DNA from: Cytophagales bacterium
Lineage (GTDB): Bacteria; Bacteroidota; Bacteroidia; Cytophagales; Cyclobacteriaceae
NCBI GenBank assembly: GCA_027317105.1
Contig: DAHVFH010000015.1
Location: 1 to 42,979, forward strand
Direction: 5' to 3'
DNA: 42,979 bases
In this document: positions 24,790-32,141 of the stretch, in pieces
How positions within the stretch are numbered: the first letter of the stretch is position 1
Layout: each line of letters opens with the position of its first letter
Program-made: the position numbers and the translations under genes
Notes under the pieces: generated by a model
What the model was told of the DNA's origin: nothing
The model's database searches: none
The model's input: only the letters and a program-made list of their open reading frames with translations

Positions 24790-26061
24790 TTAAGAGAACA
24801 ACGGAAACCGATTCATCAGCGTATTTACCTTGCGCTTCAAGGCTTTCAAATGCTTTTCATCCTCTGGCTTTTTCAGTGATTCGTCAATCAGGTCAACTAC
24901 TTTTAAAACGTCTTTTTCTTTGAAGCCCCGCGTAGTAATGGCGGGCGTGCCGATGCGCATTCCCGAAGTAACCATCGGGGATTGCGTATCAAACGGCACC
25001 ATGTTTTTATTAATGGTAATGTCGGCTTTGATCAACGCTTCTTCCGCAATTTTGCCCGTTAAGTTTTTCGAGCGAAGGTCAATCAACATCAAGTGATTGT
25101 CGGTGCCACCGGAAATAATTTTATATCCACGTTTTACAAATTCGTCTGCCATGGCTTTGGCGTTCTTTGCTACCTGAACAATATACTCCAGGTATTCGTC
25201 AGAGAGCGCTTCGCCAAAGGCAATAGCCTTGGCTGCAATCACATGTTCTAACGGGCCGCCTTGCGTACCGGGGAATACACCAGAATCCAATACCGATGAC
25301 ATTTTTCTTAATTCACCTTTTGCGGTTTTCAATCCGAAAGGGTTGTCAAAATTCTTTCCGATCATGATCAAGCCACCGCGTGGGCCGCGCAAGGTCTTAT
25401 GAGTGGTTGTCGTCACGATATGGCAATGTTCCATCGGGTCGTTGAGGAGGCCACGGGCGATTAATCCAGCGGGGTGCGAAACATCAGCCAGCAGTAAAGC
25501 GCCAACGCTGTCGGCAGCTTCGCGCAATTTTTTATAGTCCCAATCACGACTGTAAGCAGAAGCGCCACAAATAATCATTTTTGGTTTTTCACGATCGGCA
25601 ATGGTTTTCACTTTATCAAAGTCAATGAGGCCGGTTTCTTGCTCCACGCCATAAAAGGAAGGCTGGTAAAGTTTGCCCGAAAAATTTACCGAAGAACCAT
25701 GGGTTAAATGGCCACCATGTGAGAGATCGAACCCTAAAATTTTGTTGCCCGGTTTCAGGCAGGCAAGCATTACGGCTGCATTGGCTTGCGCACCGGAGTG
25801 CGGCTGTACATTGGCCCATTCGGCCCCAAACAATTCTTTAATCCTGTCAATGGCCAGTTGTTCCACTTCATCCACCACCTCACAGCCGCCATAGTACCGT
25901 TTGCCGGGAAGGCCCTCAGCATATTTGTTGGTGAGCACGGAGCCTTGCGCCTTCATCACCTGGGGAGAAGTGAAGTTTTCGGAGGCGATCAGCTCGATGC
26001 CGTGCTCCTGGCGTTGTTTTTCTTTTTCAATCAGGTCGAAGATGACTTTATCGCGCTTCAT
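24790..26061 (-). CDS. glyA: Serine hydroxymethyltransferase
   Basis: A 423-residue PLP enzyme converting serine and tetrahydrofolate to glycine and methylene-THF. Recognised by IELIASENFTSPQVMKAQGS, NKYAEGLPGKRYYGGCEVVDEVE, the substrate/PLP region HGGHLTHGSSVNFSGK, DVSHPAGLIA, and the PLP lysine in VTTTTHKTLRGPRGG. Length and motif order are normal. It heads a minus-strand run continuing through a toxin-antitoxin pair to tatC and rpiB. Confidence 0.98.
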   Translation of the reverse strand: MKRDKVIFDLIEKEKQRQEHGIELIASENFTSPQVMKAQGSVLTNKYAEGLPGKRYYGGCEVVDEVEQLAIDRIKELFGAEWANVQPHSGAQANAAVMLACLKPGNKILGFDLSHGGHLTHGSSVNFSGKLYQPSFYGVEQETGLIDFDKVKTIADREKPKMIICGASAYSRDWDYKKLREAADSVGALLLADVSHPAGLIARGLLNDPMEHCHIVTTTTHKTLRGPRGGLIMIGKNFDNPFGLKTAKGELRKMSSVLDSGVFPGTQGGPLEHVIAAKAIAFGEALSDEYLEYIVQVAKNAKAMADEFVKRGYKIISGGTDNHLMLIDLRSKNLTGKIAEEALIKADITINKNMVPFDTQSPMVTSGMRIGTPAITTRGFKEKDVLKVVDLIDESLKKPEDEKHLKALKRKVNTLMNRFPLFS

Positions 26062-26110
26062 GGCTGGATTTTAGATTTAACAAATTTTGTAAGATTCATT
26101 TTTGAGAGCC

Positions 26111-26118
26111 CAAAAATA
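26111..26118 (-). promoter_or_regulatory. Candidate -7 box for glyA
   Basis: On the minus strand this reads TATTTTTG, fitting TAnnTTTG, about 50 bp before the glyA ATG. No clear -33 element. Confidence 0.3.
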
Positions 26119-26173
26119 AGGAGCGGGAAGATGTTTGCCTAATGAGTTTATTTAGGATTTAACAATGAAAGCA

Positions 26174-29100
26174 CTATTCTTCTTTTAATGTTGAAAGAAA
26201 ACTTACGACATCGCGAATTTCTTTTTTTGTGAGCAGAAATCGCATGGGTGGCATGCTCGAAAGTCCATTCGTTCGTTTGGAAATAGCTTCGTTTGCAATT
26301 AATGTGTCCGGTTTGTTTCCGATTTTTACCACGAGACCTTTTGGCATTTCCCGTTGTAGGATTCCATTGATCTTCCTTCCATCTTTTAACTCCAGCGAAA
26401 CGGTTCCAAAACCAGGTGCAATGCGCGCACTTGGATCAATTAAAGCCTGAAGTAATTGCTCGCGTGAAAGTCTTTTTGCAACTCCATTTAATCGAGGCCC
26501 GGCCGTGCCACCATAATCGCCAAGCGAATGGCAACGAACACACTGCACCGTCTGATTTTCATAGAAGATATGGGCTCCTTGGTTAGGATCACCGCCTAAA
26601 AGACTTCCTTCATAGGCCGCTTTCAACGAGTCGGGTGAACTTTTTTTGTTGATTGTTTTGTACCTAGCAATTAATTGCGATGACCGAGTACTGTCAATGG
26701 CTTCCGCTAACTCAAGATATAATTCGCGGGGAAGTTTTCCATTTTCCATTTTCGCCAACAATTGTTCGAACGTGGATTGTGAATTAGCCAAGGGTAATTT
26801 TCCCAGGGTAAGAATGGCTGCTTGCCGCTCTTCGATCGTGCGTTTATCGATGACCTCGTTTAGTAACTTTATCATCAGGTCTTTTGAGATGTCCATTTTG
26901 CCCAGAAGGTCTAATCCGGCCACTCGTACGCTCTTCTCTTTATCCGACAATGCTTGGGTGATGGCATCGCCAATTTGTTTATTGTTAAGTTCAGCAAGTG
27001 CTTTTAGGCTTTCTGTTCTTATTTCAGCCTTTGGATCATTTTTTAAAAGCGCGAAAAGGTCTTGCGAAGCTTTATCCATTTTCAATTTTCTTATGGCTTT
27101 TACTGCACTTAATCGGATTAGAAAATCTTTGCTATCGGTTAATCGAATAAATACTTCTTCCGTTTTGTTTTTCAAGATCGCAGGATCTCTCGTAATGACT
27201 CCCCGATAACGTCCATCCACCCGATCGAGTACGGAAGGCTTCGCCCACGTGCTCAACGCTGCGATAGCTTCAGCACGCATCGCCACCGGACTTCCTTTTT
27301 GCATGGCATAATCAATAAGGTTTTGCATCGACTTCTCACTACCAACCCGCAAATTGGCATTGATCGCTCTTCGTACTAAAGCTTCGTTCGTAAAGCGATA
27401 ATTATTTAATACCTCGCCCAATGCCGGAAGGGCAGCTACGATTGAAAGATCATCATTAATTCCTCGTGCTGCTTCGGTCACAATGTATTCATCCTTATCT
27501 TTTAAGAATTTGGCAATACCTTTATCGCTCATTCGCCTGAGCGCAACAACTGCGGCAATCCTCACAGCACGGGAAGGATCGTTGAACAACGCAATCAGCG
27601 GTTCTGCTTTTCCAATCCGCGCTAAAGCGAGACTTCCTGCATGGCGGAGGTATCCATCTTCGTCATTATTTGACCGAAGTAATTCTATGATTGAATCAAT
27701 CGCTGGCTCGTAACGTATTCTTCCCAGTGCTTCGGCAGCAAAGAACCGCGCCCGACTGTATTCATCTTTCAAGAGCGGAATCAAGTCGTCACCCGCTTCT
27801 TCATACCGAACGTCACCGATCCATTTTGCAGCCTGTGCCCGGATTTCAGGATCGTTATCTTTTAAGAGCGGTATCAACAAGGCTGCGTGCCTTAATTCTT
27901 TGCGCGCAAACTGGCTAATGCCCCAGATAGCGTTCACCCGTGCCAACTGGTATTCTTTTTGCACAATGTTCTGTTGAAAAACAGCAAGACCTTTTTCTCC
28001 GCGTGTGGCCAATTCAAACTGCGTCTTTTGCCGCACGCGCATGTCAGTGTTCTTCAGCAGTTCGCTCAATTGATTTTCGGTATATTTTTTAAGATCATCG
28101 CTTAACAGCTTTTGGGTTTGCTTGCGCTCATCGGAGATGCCTTCTGCCACATCAAGTTTCCATACACGGCCGTAATCTTTCGTACCCCATCCTTCAATCC
28201 AATCCGCCAGGTACAACGCTCCATCCGGACCAAAGTCGATGCCAGTGGCAAGGACTCCACTTAAAATCATTTTGCTTTCCCCAAACTCAAAAGAGGCACC
28301 TTTGGGTAACAACGAAAAGGAATGAATGCCGGACTTGGACGGGTTGCCCACAAACTCGACCACAAAAAACTTATTCTTCCAAGCTGGCCCCAAAGCTGTT
28401 CCGGGGTTGTACAACATTCCAGTCGGCCCGTTCACAAAATTTTTGATCGTGGGGGTAATGTAAGCGGCTTGCCCTTTGAATCGTGGTATGTATAGGTTTT
28501 CGTCCATCCAGACTTTATACGAATTGTTATCCGGGTCTCTGTATTTTCCAAATTGCCAATTGGTGCGCCATCCAATATCAGCTCCATTGACAACATACAC
28601 AATCCTTTCGCTTTCACCGGCATGGTCGCCATCGTTGTCTTCGCTTATCAAATTGCCGTATTCGTCAAATACAAATTCATGCGTGTTCCGGTTGCCATAG
28701 GCAAACACTTCAAAGTCGCTACCATCGGGGTTGGCGCGAACAATCACACCATTGTTGGGATGTTCCCATTTTTTTCCATCAGGACTGGTGCCATTAAAAC
28801 CAATATCGCCAATCTGCCAATAAATTTTTCCTTCAGGCCCAACTTCGATCCCTGACATGCCGTGTCCGCTAAAGCCGATGTGAATTCCATAGCCATGGGA
28901 GATGGAAGTCTTCTCATCGATCAGGCCATCACCATTGGTGTCTTTCAGCCGCCACATGTCCGGCCCGATGTCCACAAACAGATCATCGCCATGTTTTAAA
29001 ATTCCTCCCATCGCGTCCGTTACTTCCTCGTGGAAGTCTTCCATAATTAATTGCGATTGGTCGGCCACGCCATCACCGTTAGTATCTTCCAATCGGTAGA

Positions 29101-29590
29101 CTTGTTCTTTCTCTATAGTTAAATCTCTCCAATCGTGTGAGCCATCTTTATTGAGGTCAGCCAACCATTCATTTTTCTTACTGTTTTCGGGTGACAGAAT
29201 TCGATGAAGAAAATTCCGTTTATCTTCGATAGTCTGAAGTTGGATCGATTCGATTTCCCAATCCTGATGACCGCGAATATCAAACTCAGAATTTTTTTGT
29301 CGGATGGTGCGCGTGTAATACAATTTGCCATCGTCATCAATATCAATTGAAACAGGATCGGCTACAAGAGAATCGGCACCCCACAAGCGCAACGTGAGGC
29401 CTTCCGCTAATGTTGGGGTAACAGTTGCTTCTATCGCCTTCGCCATGACGACTGCCGTTGCAGGATCAAGGCTCTTAATTTTCTTGTCAACAGGTTCTTT
29501 GGCTTGCTGACAAGCAAACAAAAATACAGTTGTAAAAAAAACAAGAAACAGGATGTGGTTTGCTTTGCCTACCGAAAGATTGGTATTCAT
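26174..29590 (-). CDS. PVC-type heme-binding lipoprotein: beta-propeller, HEAT repeats, cytochrome c
   Basis: A 1138-residue exported lipoprotein (lipobox LFAC, Cys27). The N-terminal ~470 residues form a sorbosone/glucose-dehydrogenase-like propeller interrupted by calcium-type loops (DLNKDGSHDW, DTNGDGVADQS, DTNGDGLIDE). Residues ~500-980 are HEAT repeats (for example DNDPEIRAQAAKWIGDVR). A C-terminal mono-heme cytochrome domain has CVRCH at 1017-1021, with a possible axial Met in SSMPPMRF. This matches the 'PVC-type heme-binding / membrane-bound dehydrogenase' family, abundant in Planctomycetes and found in Bacteroidota, thought to oxidise sugars or other organics and pass electrons through heme. 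The substrate is unknown. It appears to be a single gene. Confidence 0.9.
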   Translation of the reverse strand: MNTNLSVGKANHILFLVFFTTVFLFACQQAKEPVDKKIKSLDPATAVVMAKAIEATVTPTLAEGLTLRLWGADSLVADPVSIDIDDDGKLYYTRTIRQKNSEFDIRGHQDWEIESIQLQTIEDKRNFLHRILSPENSKKNEWLADLNKDGSHDWRDLTIEKEQVYRLEDTNGDGVADQSQLIMEDFHEEVTDAMGGILKHGDDLFVDIGPDMWRLKDTNGDGLIDEKTSISHGYGIHIGFSGHGMSGIEVGPEGKIYWQIGDIGFNGTSPDGKKWEHPNNGVIVRANPDGSDFEVFAYGNRNTHEFVFDEYGNLISEDNDGDHAGESERIVYVVNGADIGWRTNWQFGKYRDPDNNSYKVWMDENLYIPRFKGQAAYITPTIKNFVNGPTGMLYNPGTALGPAWKNKFFVVEFVGNPSKSGIHSFSLLPKGASFEFGESKMILSGVLATGIDFGPDGALYLADWIEGWGTKDYGRVWKLDVAEGISDERKQTQKLLSDDLKKYTENQLSELLKNTDMRVRQKTQFELATRGEKGLAVFQQNIVQKEYQLARVNAIWGISQFARKELRHAALLIPLLKDNDPEIRAQAAKWIGDVRYEEAGDDLIPLLKDEYSRARFFAAEALGRIRYEPAIDSIIELLRSNNDEDGYLRHAGSLALARIGKAEPLIALFNDPSRAVRIAAVVALRRMSDKGIAKFLKDKDEYIVTEAARGINDDLSIVAALPALGEVLNNYRFTNEALVRRAINANLRVGSEKSMQNLIDYAMQKGSPVAMRAEAIAALSTWAKPSVLDRVDGRYRGVITRDPAILKNKTEEVFIRLTDSKDFLIRLSAVKAIRKLKMDKASQDLFALLKNDPKAEIRTESLKALAELNNKQIGDAITQALSDKEKSVRVAGLDLLGKMDISKDLMIKLLNEVIDKRTIEERQAAILTLGKLPLANSQSTFEQLLAKMENGKLPRELYLELAEAIDSTRSSQLIARYKTINKKSSPDSLKAAYEGSLLGGDPNQGAHIFYENQTVQCVRCHSLGDYGGTAGPRLNGVAKRLSREQLLQALIDPSARIAPGFGTVSLELKDGRKINGILQREMPKGLVVKIGNKPDTLIANEAISKRTNGLSSMPPMRFLLTKKEIRDVVSFLSTLKEE

Positions 29591-29661
29591 GGAGTTGTCA
29601 TTTATTGGAATATGCCAAGGATGAAAACTAATAAAAAAGAATTATTCTGATCTCCGCACTA

Positions 29662-29919
29662 TTAATTGTAACAGCACTTCTTTGCTTTTTTTCCACTCCC
29701 ACATGGACAAGGGGCGTTTCGATCCACCTTTTCTGAAATAATTGGTCGGGTCGGATTTATCAACCTATCTACATCCGTAATGTCTTCCTCTTCCAAAGGT
29801 TCAATACCGACAATTACTTGCCAGCCTCGGCTGTTGCAGAAACTTAAAATTTCAACAGCTCGCTCCTCCGTTTTCACTTTAACAATCGCAGGTCTTTCCT
29901 TACTGCCTAATTTGCTCAT
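29662..29919 (-). CDS. PBPRA1643-family SWIM/SEC-C metal-binding protein
   Basis: An 85-residue protein ending in a SEC-C zinc motif (NAPCPCGSGKKAKKCC). The first ~50 residues (AIVKVKTEERAVEILSFCNSRGWQVIVGIEPLEEEDITDVDRLI) match the small conserved family annotated as PBPRA1643-type. SEC-C tails bind zinc and often contact SecB-like chaperones or ribosomes; no specific role is established for this family. It lies 27 bp downstream of a 62-residue ORF at the end of the HTH-MntA/HepT run, so it may be co-transcribed with the toxin-antitoxin genes. Confidence 0.85.
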   Translation of the reverse strand: MSKLGSKERPAIVKVKTEERAVEILSFCNSRGWQVIVGIEPLEEEDITDVDRLINPTRPIISEKVDRNAPCPCGSGKKAKKCCYN

Positions 29920-29946
29920 GATTCAAATATTGAAAAGTTTAGTTGG

Positions 29947-30135
29947 TTATTTTTCAAGAAGAACATTAATTTTGTTTTGCCATTCATCTGCAAACACAAC
30001 TTGAAATTCAAAGTCCTTGTCAGGAGAATCTTTCACCAATTTTTTTGCTGCCAATAATACTTCACTGCTAATTGGGGGTTTTGTACAATGTCTTCCCTTT
30101 GAAGTGCGTGGGCATAGGTGTTTTCTAAAATTCAT
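29947..30135 (-). CDS. Small hypothetical protein downstream of HepT
   Basis: A 62-residue ORF from the ATG at 30135 (MNFRKHLCPRTSKGRHC), overlapping the HepT stop by 11 nt. The N-terminal third is basic with two cysteines, and the rest (SSEVLLAAKKLVKDSPDKDFEFQVVFADEWQNKINVLLEK) looks like normal helix-strand-helix protein. I do not recognise a family. The tight overlap supports a real, coupled gene, but a truncated remnant is also possible. Confidence 0.45.
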   Translation of the reverse strand: MNFRKHLCPRTSKGRHCTKPPISSEVLLAAKKLVKDSPDKDFEFQVVFADEWQNKINVLLEK

Positions 30136-30472
30136 TGTTCTTAACAATCTCCATCATTTCTTTCAGTTTTGGTAGGTCGTTGGTGATGGCATCCCACACA
30201 ACCCTGAACTCAATGGCATGATATTCATGCAAAATAAAATTTCTGAATCCTCTTACCCTGTGCCACGGATATTCATATTTTGAAAATATGTCTTTGTCAA
30301 TGTAAATAATGGCTTCACCAATAATCGCAAATTGAAACAATACTGCGTTAATCAATACCAAATCCTTTAGAAATATTTCTTTCGTAGACTCACGGGTAAA
30401 CGTTTCAATATCGGCAATGGCCTGCAAGATATGATCGATCCGCTCTTTTCCGGAAATGCGGCTATCTCTCAT
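30125..30472 (-). CDS. hepT: HepT-like RNase toxin (HEPN, DUF86)
   Basis: A 115-residue all-helical HEPN protein. The toxin motif RX4HXY is intact as R77, H82 and Y84 (RNFILHEY), along with the preceding IGEA stretch and WHRVRGFRN. HepT toxins cleave RNA; the MntA-type antitoxin inactivates them by adding AMP to the motif tyrosine. The gene overlaps the upstream HTH-MntA antitoxin by 11 nt and the small downstream ORF by 11 nt. All catalytic residues being present suggests a functional toxin kept in check by its partner. Confidence 0.92.
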   Translation of the reverse strand: MRDSRISGKERIDHILQAIADIETFTRESTKEIFLKDLVLINAVLFQFAIIGEAIIYIDKDIFSKYEYPWHRVRGFRNFILHEYHAIEFRVVWDAITNDLPKLKEMMEIVKNNEF

Positions 30473-31055
30473 AGATTATCTTTAAGTCAGGCTTTATCCT
30501 CTCCATGATGTGCGGTTTTACTGCGCCATTCATCACCACATCCACTTTCATTGGAATCAGGTTTTCCAAATGAAATTGAATATCCGCCAAGTCGAAAAGC
30601 GAAAACGTCACTTTTTGAGGCACTTCAATCATCAGATCAATGTCGCTTTTAAAATCATCTTCCTCTCTTGCAAACGAACCGAACAACCACGCTTTGGATA
30701 TGCGCCCATCCTTTGTGAAATAATCTTTGATCGTTTTTATAATTGACTTGCGGTCAAATTTTTGATGTCTTCTGTACAAAACTTCTTCTTCGGCCAACTT
30801 GAGTGCTTGCAAAGCTGCCTCCTCGTCTTTCATTTCATAAATCAATTTGTCCGAAAGCCACAGGGCTAGTAATTCCTCTTCTTTTGCTTTAAAATATTTG
30901 GCCAATTTAACAACCTGCACCCGCGAAGCATTTCGCTGGCCTCTTTCAATTTTGCTAAGGATCGCCTGGTCAATATCAAGATACCCTGCTACTGTGCGCA
31001 AAGGAAGTTGCTTCTCCTCTCGGAATTTTCTGATCCTTTGCCCGAAATTGCTCAT
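30462..31055 (-). CDS. mntA: MntA-type nucleotidyltransferase antitoxin fused to an N-terminal XRE helix-turn-helix
   Basis: A 197-residue two-domain protein. Residues ~5-62 are an XRE/Cro helix-turn-helix (RIRKFREEKQLPLRTVAGYL, then ILSKIERGQRNAS). After a helical linker, residues ~103-197 are a minimal nucleotidyltransferase: GS-X10-DXD is exact (G126, S127, D138, D140) and a third acidic residue D172 lies in MKVDVV. MntA antitoxins AMPylate the HepT tyrosine; the genes overlap by 11 nt in antitoxin-first order. Classic MntA lacks a DNA-binding domain, so the fusion probably gives direct autoregulation, and a doubled palindrome lies just upstream. Confidence 0.9.
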   Translation of the reverse strand: MSNFGQRIRKFREEKQLPLRTVAGYLDIDQAILSKIERGQRNASRVQVVKLAKYFKAKEEELLALWLSDKLIYEMKDEEAALQALKLAEEEVLYRRHQKFDRKSIIKTIKDYFTKDGRISKAWLFGSFAREEDDFKSDIDLMIEVPQKVTFSLFDLADIQFHLENLIPMKVDVVMNGAVKPHIMERIKPDLKIIYER

Positions 31056-31072
31056 TTTCTTTGAACGATTTT

Positions 31073-31095
31073 ATTTTGACAAAATTTGACAAAAT
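31073..31095. promoter_or_regulatory. Doubled palindrome upstream of the HTH-MntA gene, likely operator
   Basis: A perfect 13-bp palindrome with a one-base centre (ATTTTG-A-CAAAAT, 31073-31085, centre 31079) is followed by a second, shorter one centred at 31089. The 10-bp unit TTTGACAAAA is repeated in tandem from 31075 to 31094. Centres are one helical turn apart and the near edge is about 18 bp before the HTH-MntA ATG, a fitting place for an XRE dimer to repress its own operon. Confidence 0.55.
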
Positions 31096-31156
31096 CCATT
31101 AAACCCACCAAACATTTTCTAGATTTATTGGAAGAGGTGAAGAACGGACCTCCAAT

Positions 31157-32098
31157 TTACCATCCCCCACTACTCCCACCGCCTCCAAAGCTTCCCCCAC
31201 CACCAGAAAAACTACTACCCCCACTGCTCCAGCTAGAGCCGCCACCCCAGCCGCTCGACCAGCCTGAGCCCGATGATGAGCCTCCACTGCTTTTGCCGAA
31301 CTTTTTGACCCACTCCTTTTTGCTTAACCAGATTTTCAAAAGCGGAAAGGCAACAGCATATATACCGAGTGGGATGTACCAATTTTTTTCATCGAAGGCC
31401 ATCATGGGAAAGAGCGCATAGAAAGGCATAAGAAAAGCATAAAGTCCCCAGCCCGCGCAGCCCGGGGCGATCAAGCCGAAGAAAGCAAAAATGCTGATGA
31501 ACAACGTCACGCCTAGTGTAATGAGGAGTTTCTGAAAGAGATTGAGGTCTTGAAAATCGTTGCCGTTGCTATCGCCATCACCAGATGCATATTCTCCAGC
31601 GATAGCTTTCACCATGCCATCAACACCCGCTTTCACTCCGGTATCGTAATCGCCTCTACGAAATTCAGGGGCAATTTCATTTCGTATAATGCGGCTGCTC
31701 TGTGCATCGGTGAGTACACCTTCCAATCCTTGACCTACTTCAATGCGCATCTTATGATCGTCAACGGCAATGAGCAGAAGCACACCGTTGTCTTTTGTTT
31801 TTTGACCAAGCTTCCATTTTTCAGCCACTTTCAAGGAATATTCTTCGAGTACATCGCCATCAAGGGAGGGTATAATAAGAATGGCAATCTGATTGGACGT
31901 AGAATCTTCGTAGGTCTTTAATTCTTTTTCGAGCTGGTCTACTGTTTCTTGTTTAAGCACATGGGCATCATCGTGCACACGAATTCCCCAGAGTTCGGGT
32001 ACCGCTTTTTGGGCAAACGAAAATGAAGCTAGTAGGCTTAGAAGGAGTACGAGGCAGAATTTTAAATTTTGAATTTTAAATTTTGAATGAGAGATCAT
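31157..32098 (-). CDS. TPM-domain exported protein with Gly/Ser-rich tail
   Basis: A 313-residue protein from the ATG at 32098 (MISHSKFKIQNLKFCLVLL); the frame is open further upstream, but that part is the antisense of its neighbour's Gly-rich tail. Signal peptide ends ASFSFAQ. The TPM domain (about 32-175) shows VHDDAHVL, STSNQIAILIIPSLDGD, NGVLLLIAVDDHKMRIEVGQGLEGVLTD and GDYDTGVKAGVDGM. Two or three hydrophobic segments follow, then a low-complexity tail of Gly, Ser and Trp. TPM proteins are membrane-anchored, some with phosphatase-like activity and some linked to photosystem II repair (Psb32) in phototrophs; the role here is unknown. Residues 5-14 come from a tandem DNA repeat. Confidence 0.85.
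   Translation of the reverse strand: MISHSKFKIQNLKFCLVLLLSLLASFSFAQKAVPELWGIRVHDDAHVLKQETVDQLEKELKTYEDSTSNQIAILIIPSLDGDVLEEYSLKVAEKWKLGQKTKDNGVLLLIAVDDHKMRIEVGQGLEGVLTDAQSSRIIRNEIAPEFRRGDYDTGVKAGVDGMVKAIAGEYASGDGDSNGNDFQDLNLFQKLLITLGVTLFISIFAFFGLIAPGCAGWGLYAFLMPFYALFPMMAFDEKNWYIPLGIYAVAFPLLKIWLSKKEWVKKFGKSSGGSSSGSGWSSGWGGGSSWSSGGSSFSGGGGSFGGGGSSGGW
32057..32088. repeat. Tandem 14-bp repeat inside a signal-peptide coding region
   Basis: GAATTTTAAATTTT occurs twice head to tail (32057-32070, 32071-32084) followed by GAAT. It encodes residues ~4-14 (HSKFKIQNLKF) of the downstream TPM protein. Low-complexity units of this kind are common as dispersed repeats in Bacteroidota genomes. Confidence 0.7.
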
Positions 32099-32141
32099 GA
32101 TAAAAGATTTTACTTCATAAAAAACATTCAAAATTTTTGAG

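Noticed and set aside
31086..31421. Plus-strand proline-rich ORF
   Set aside because: It is the antisense of the Gly/Ser-rich tail of the TPM protein; the PPPP pattern follows from GGX codons on the other strand.
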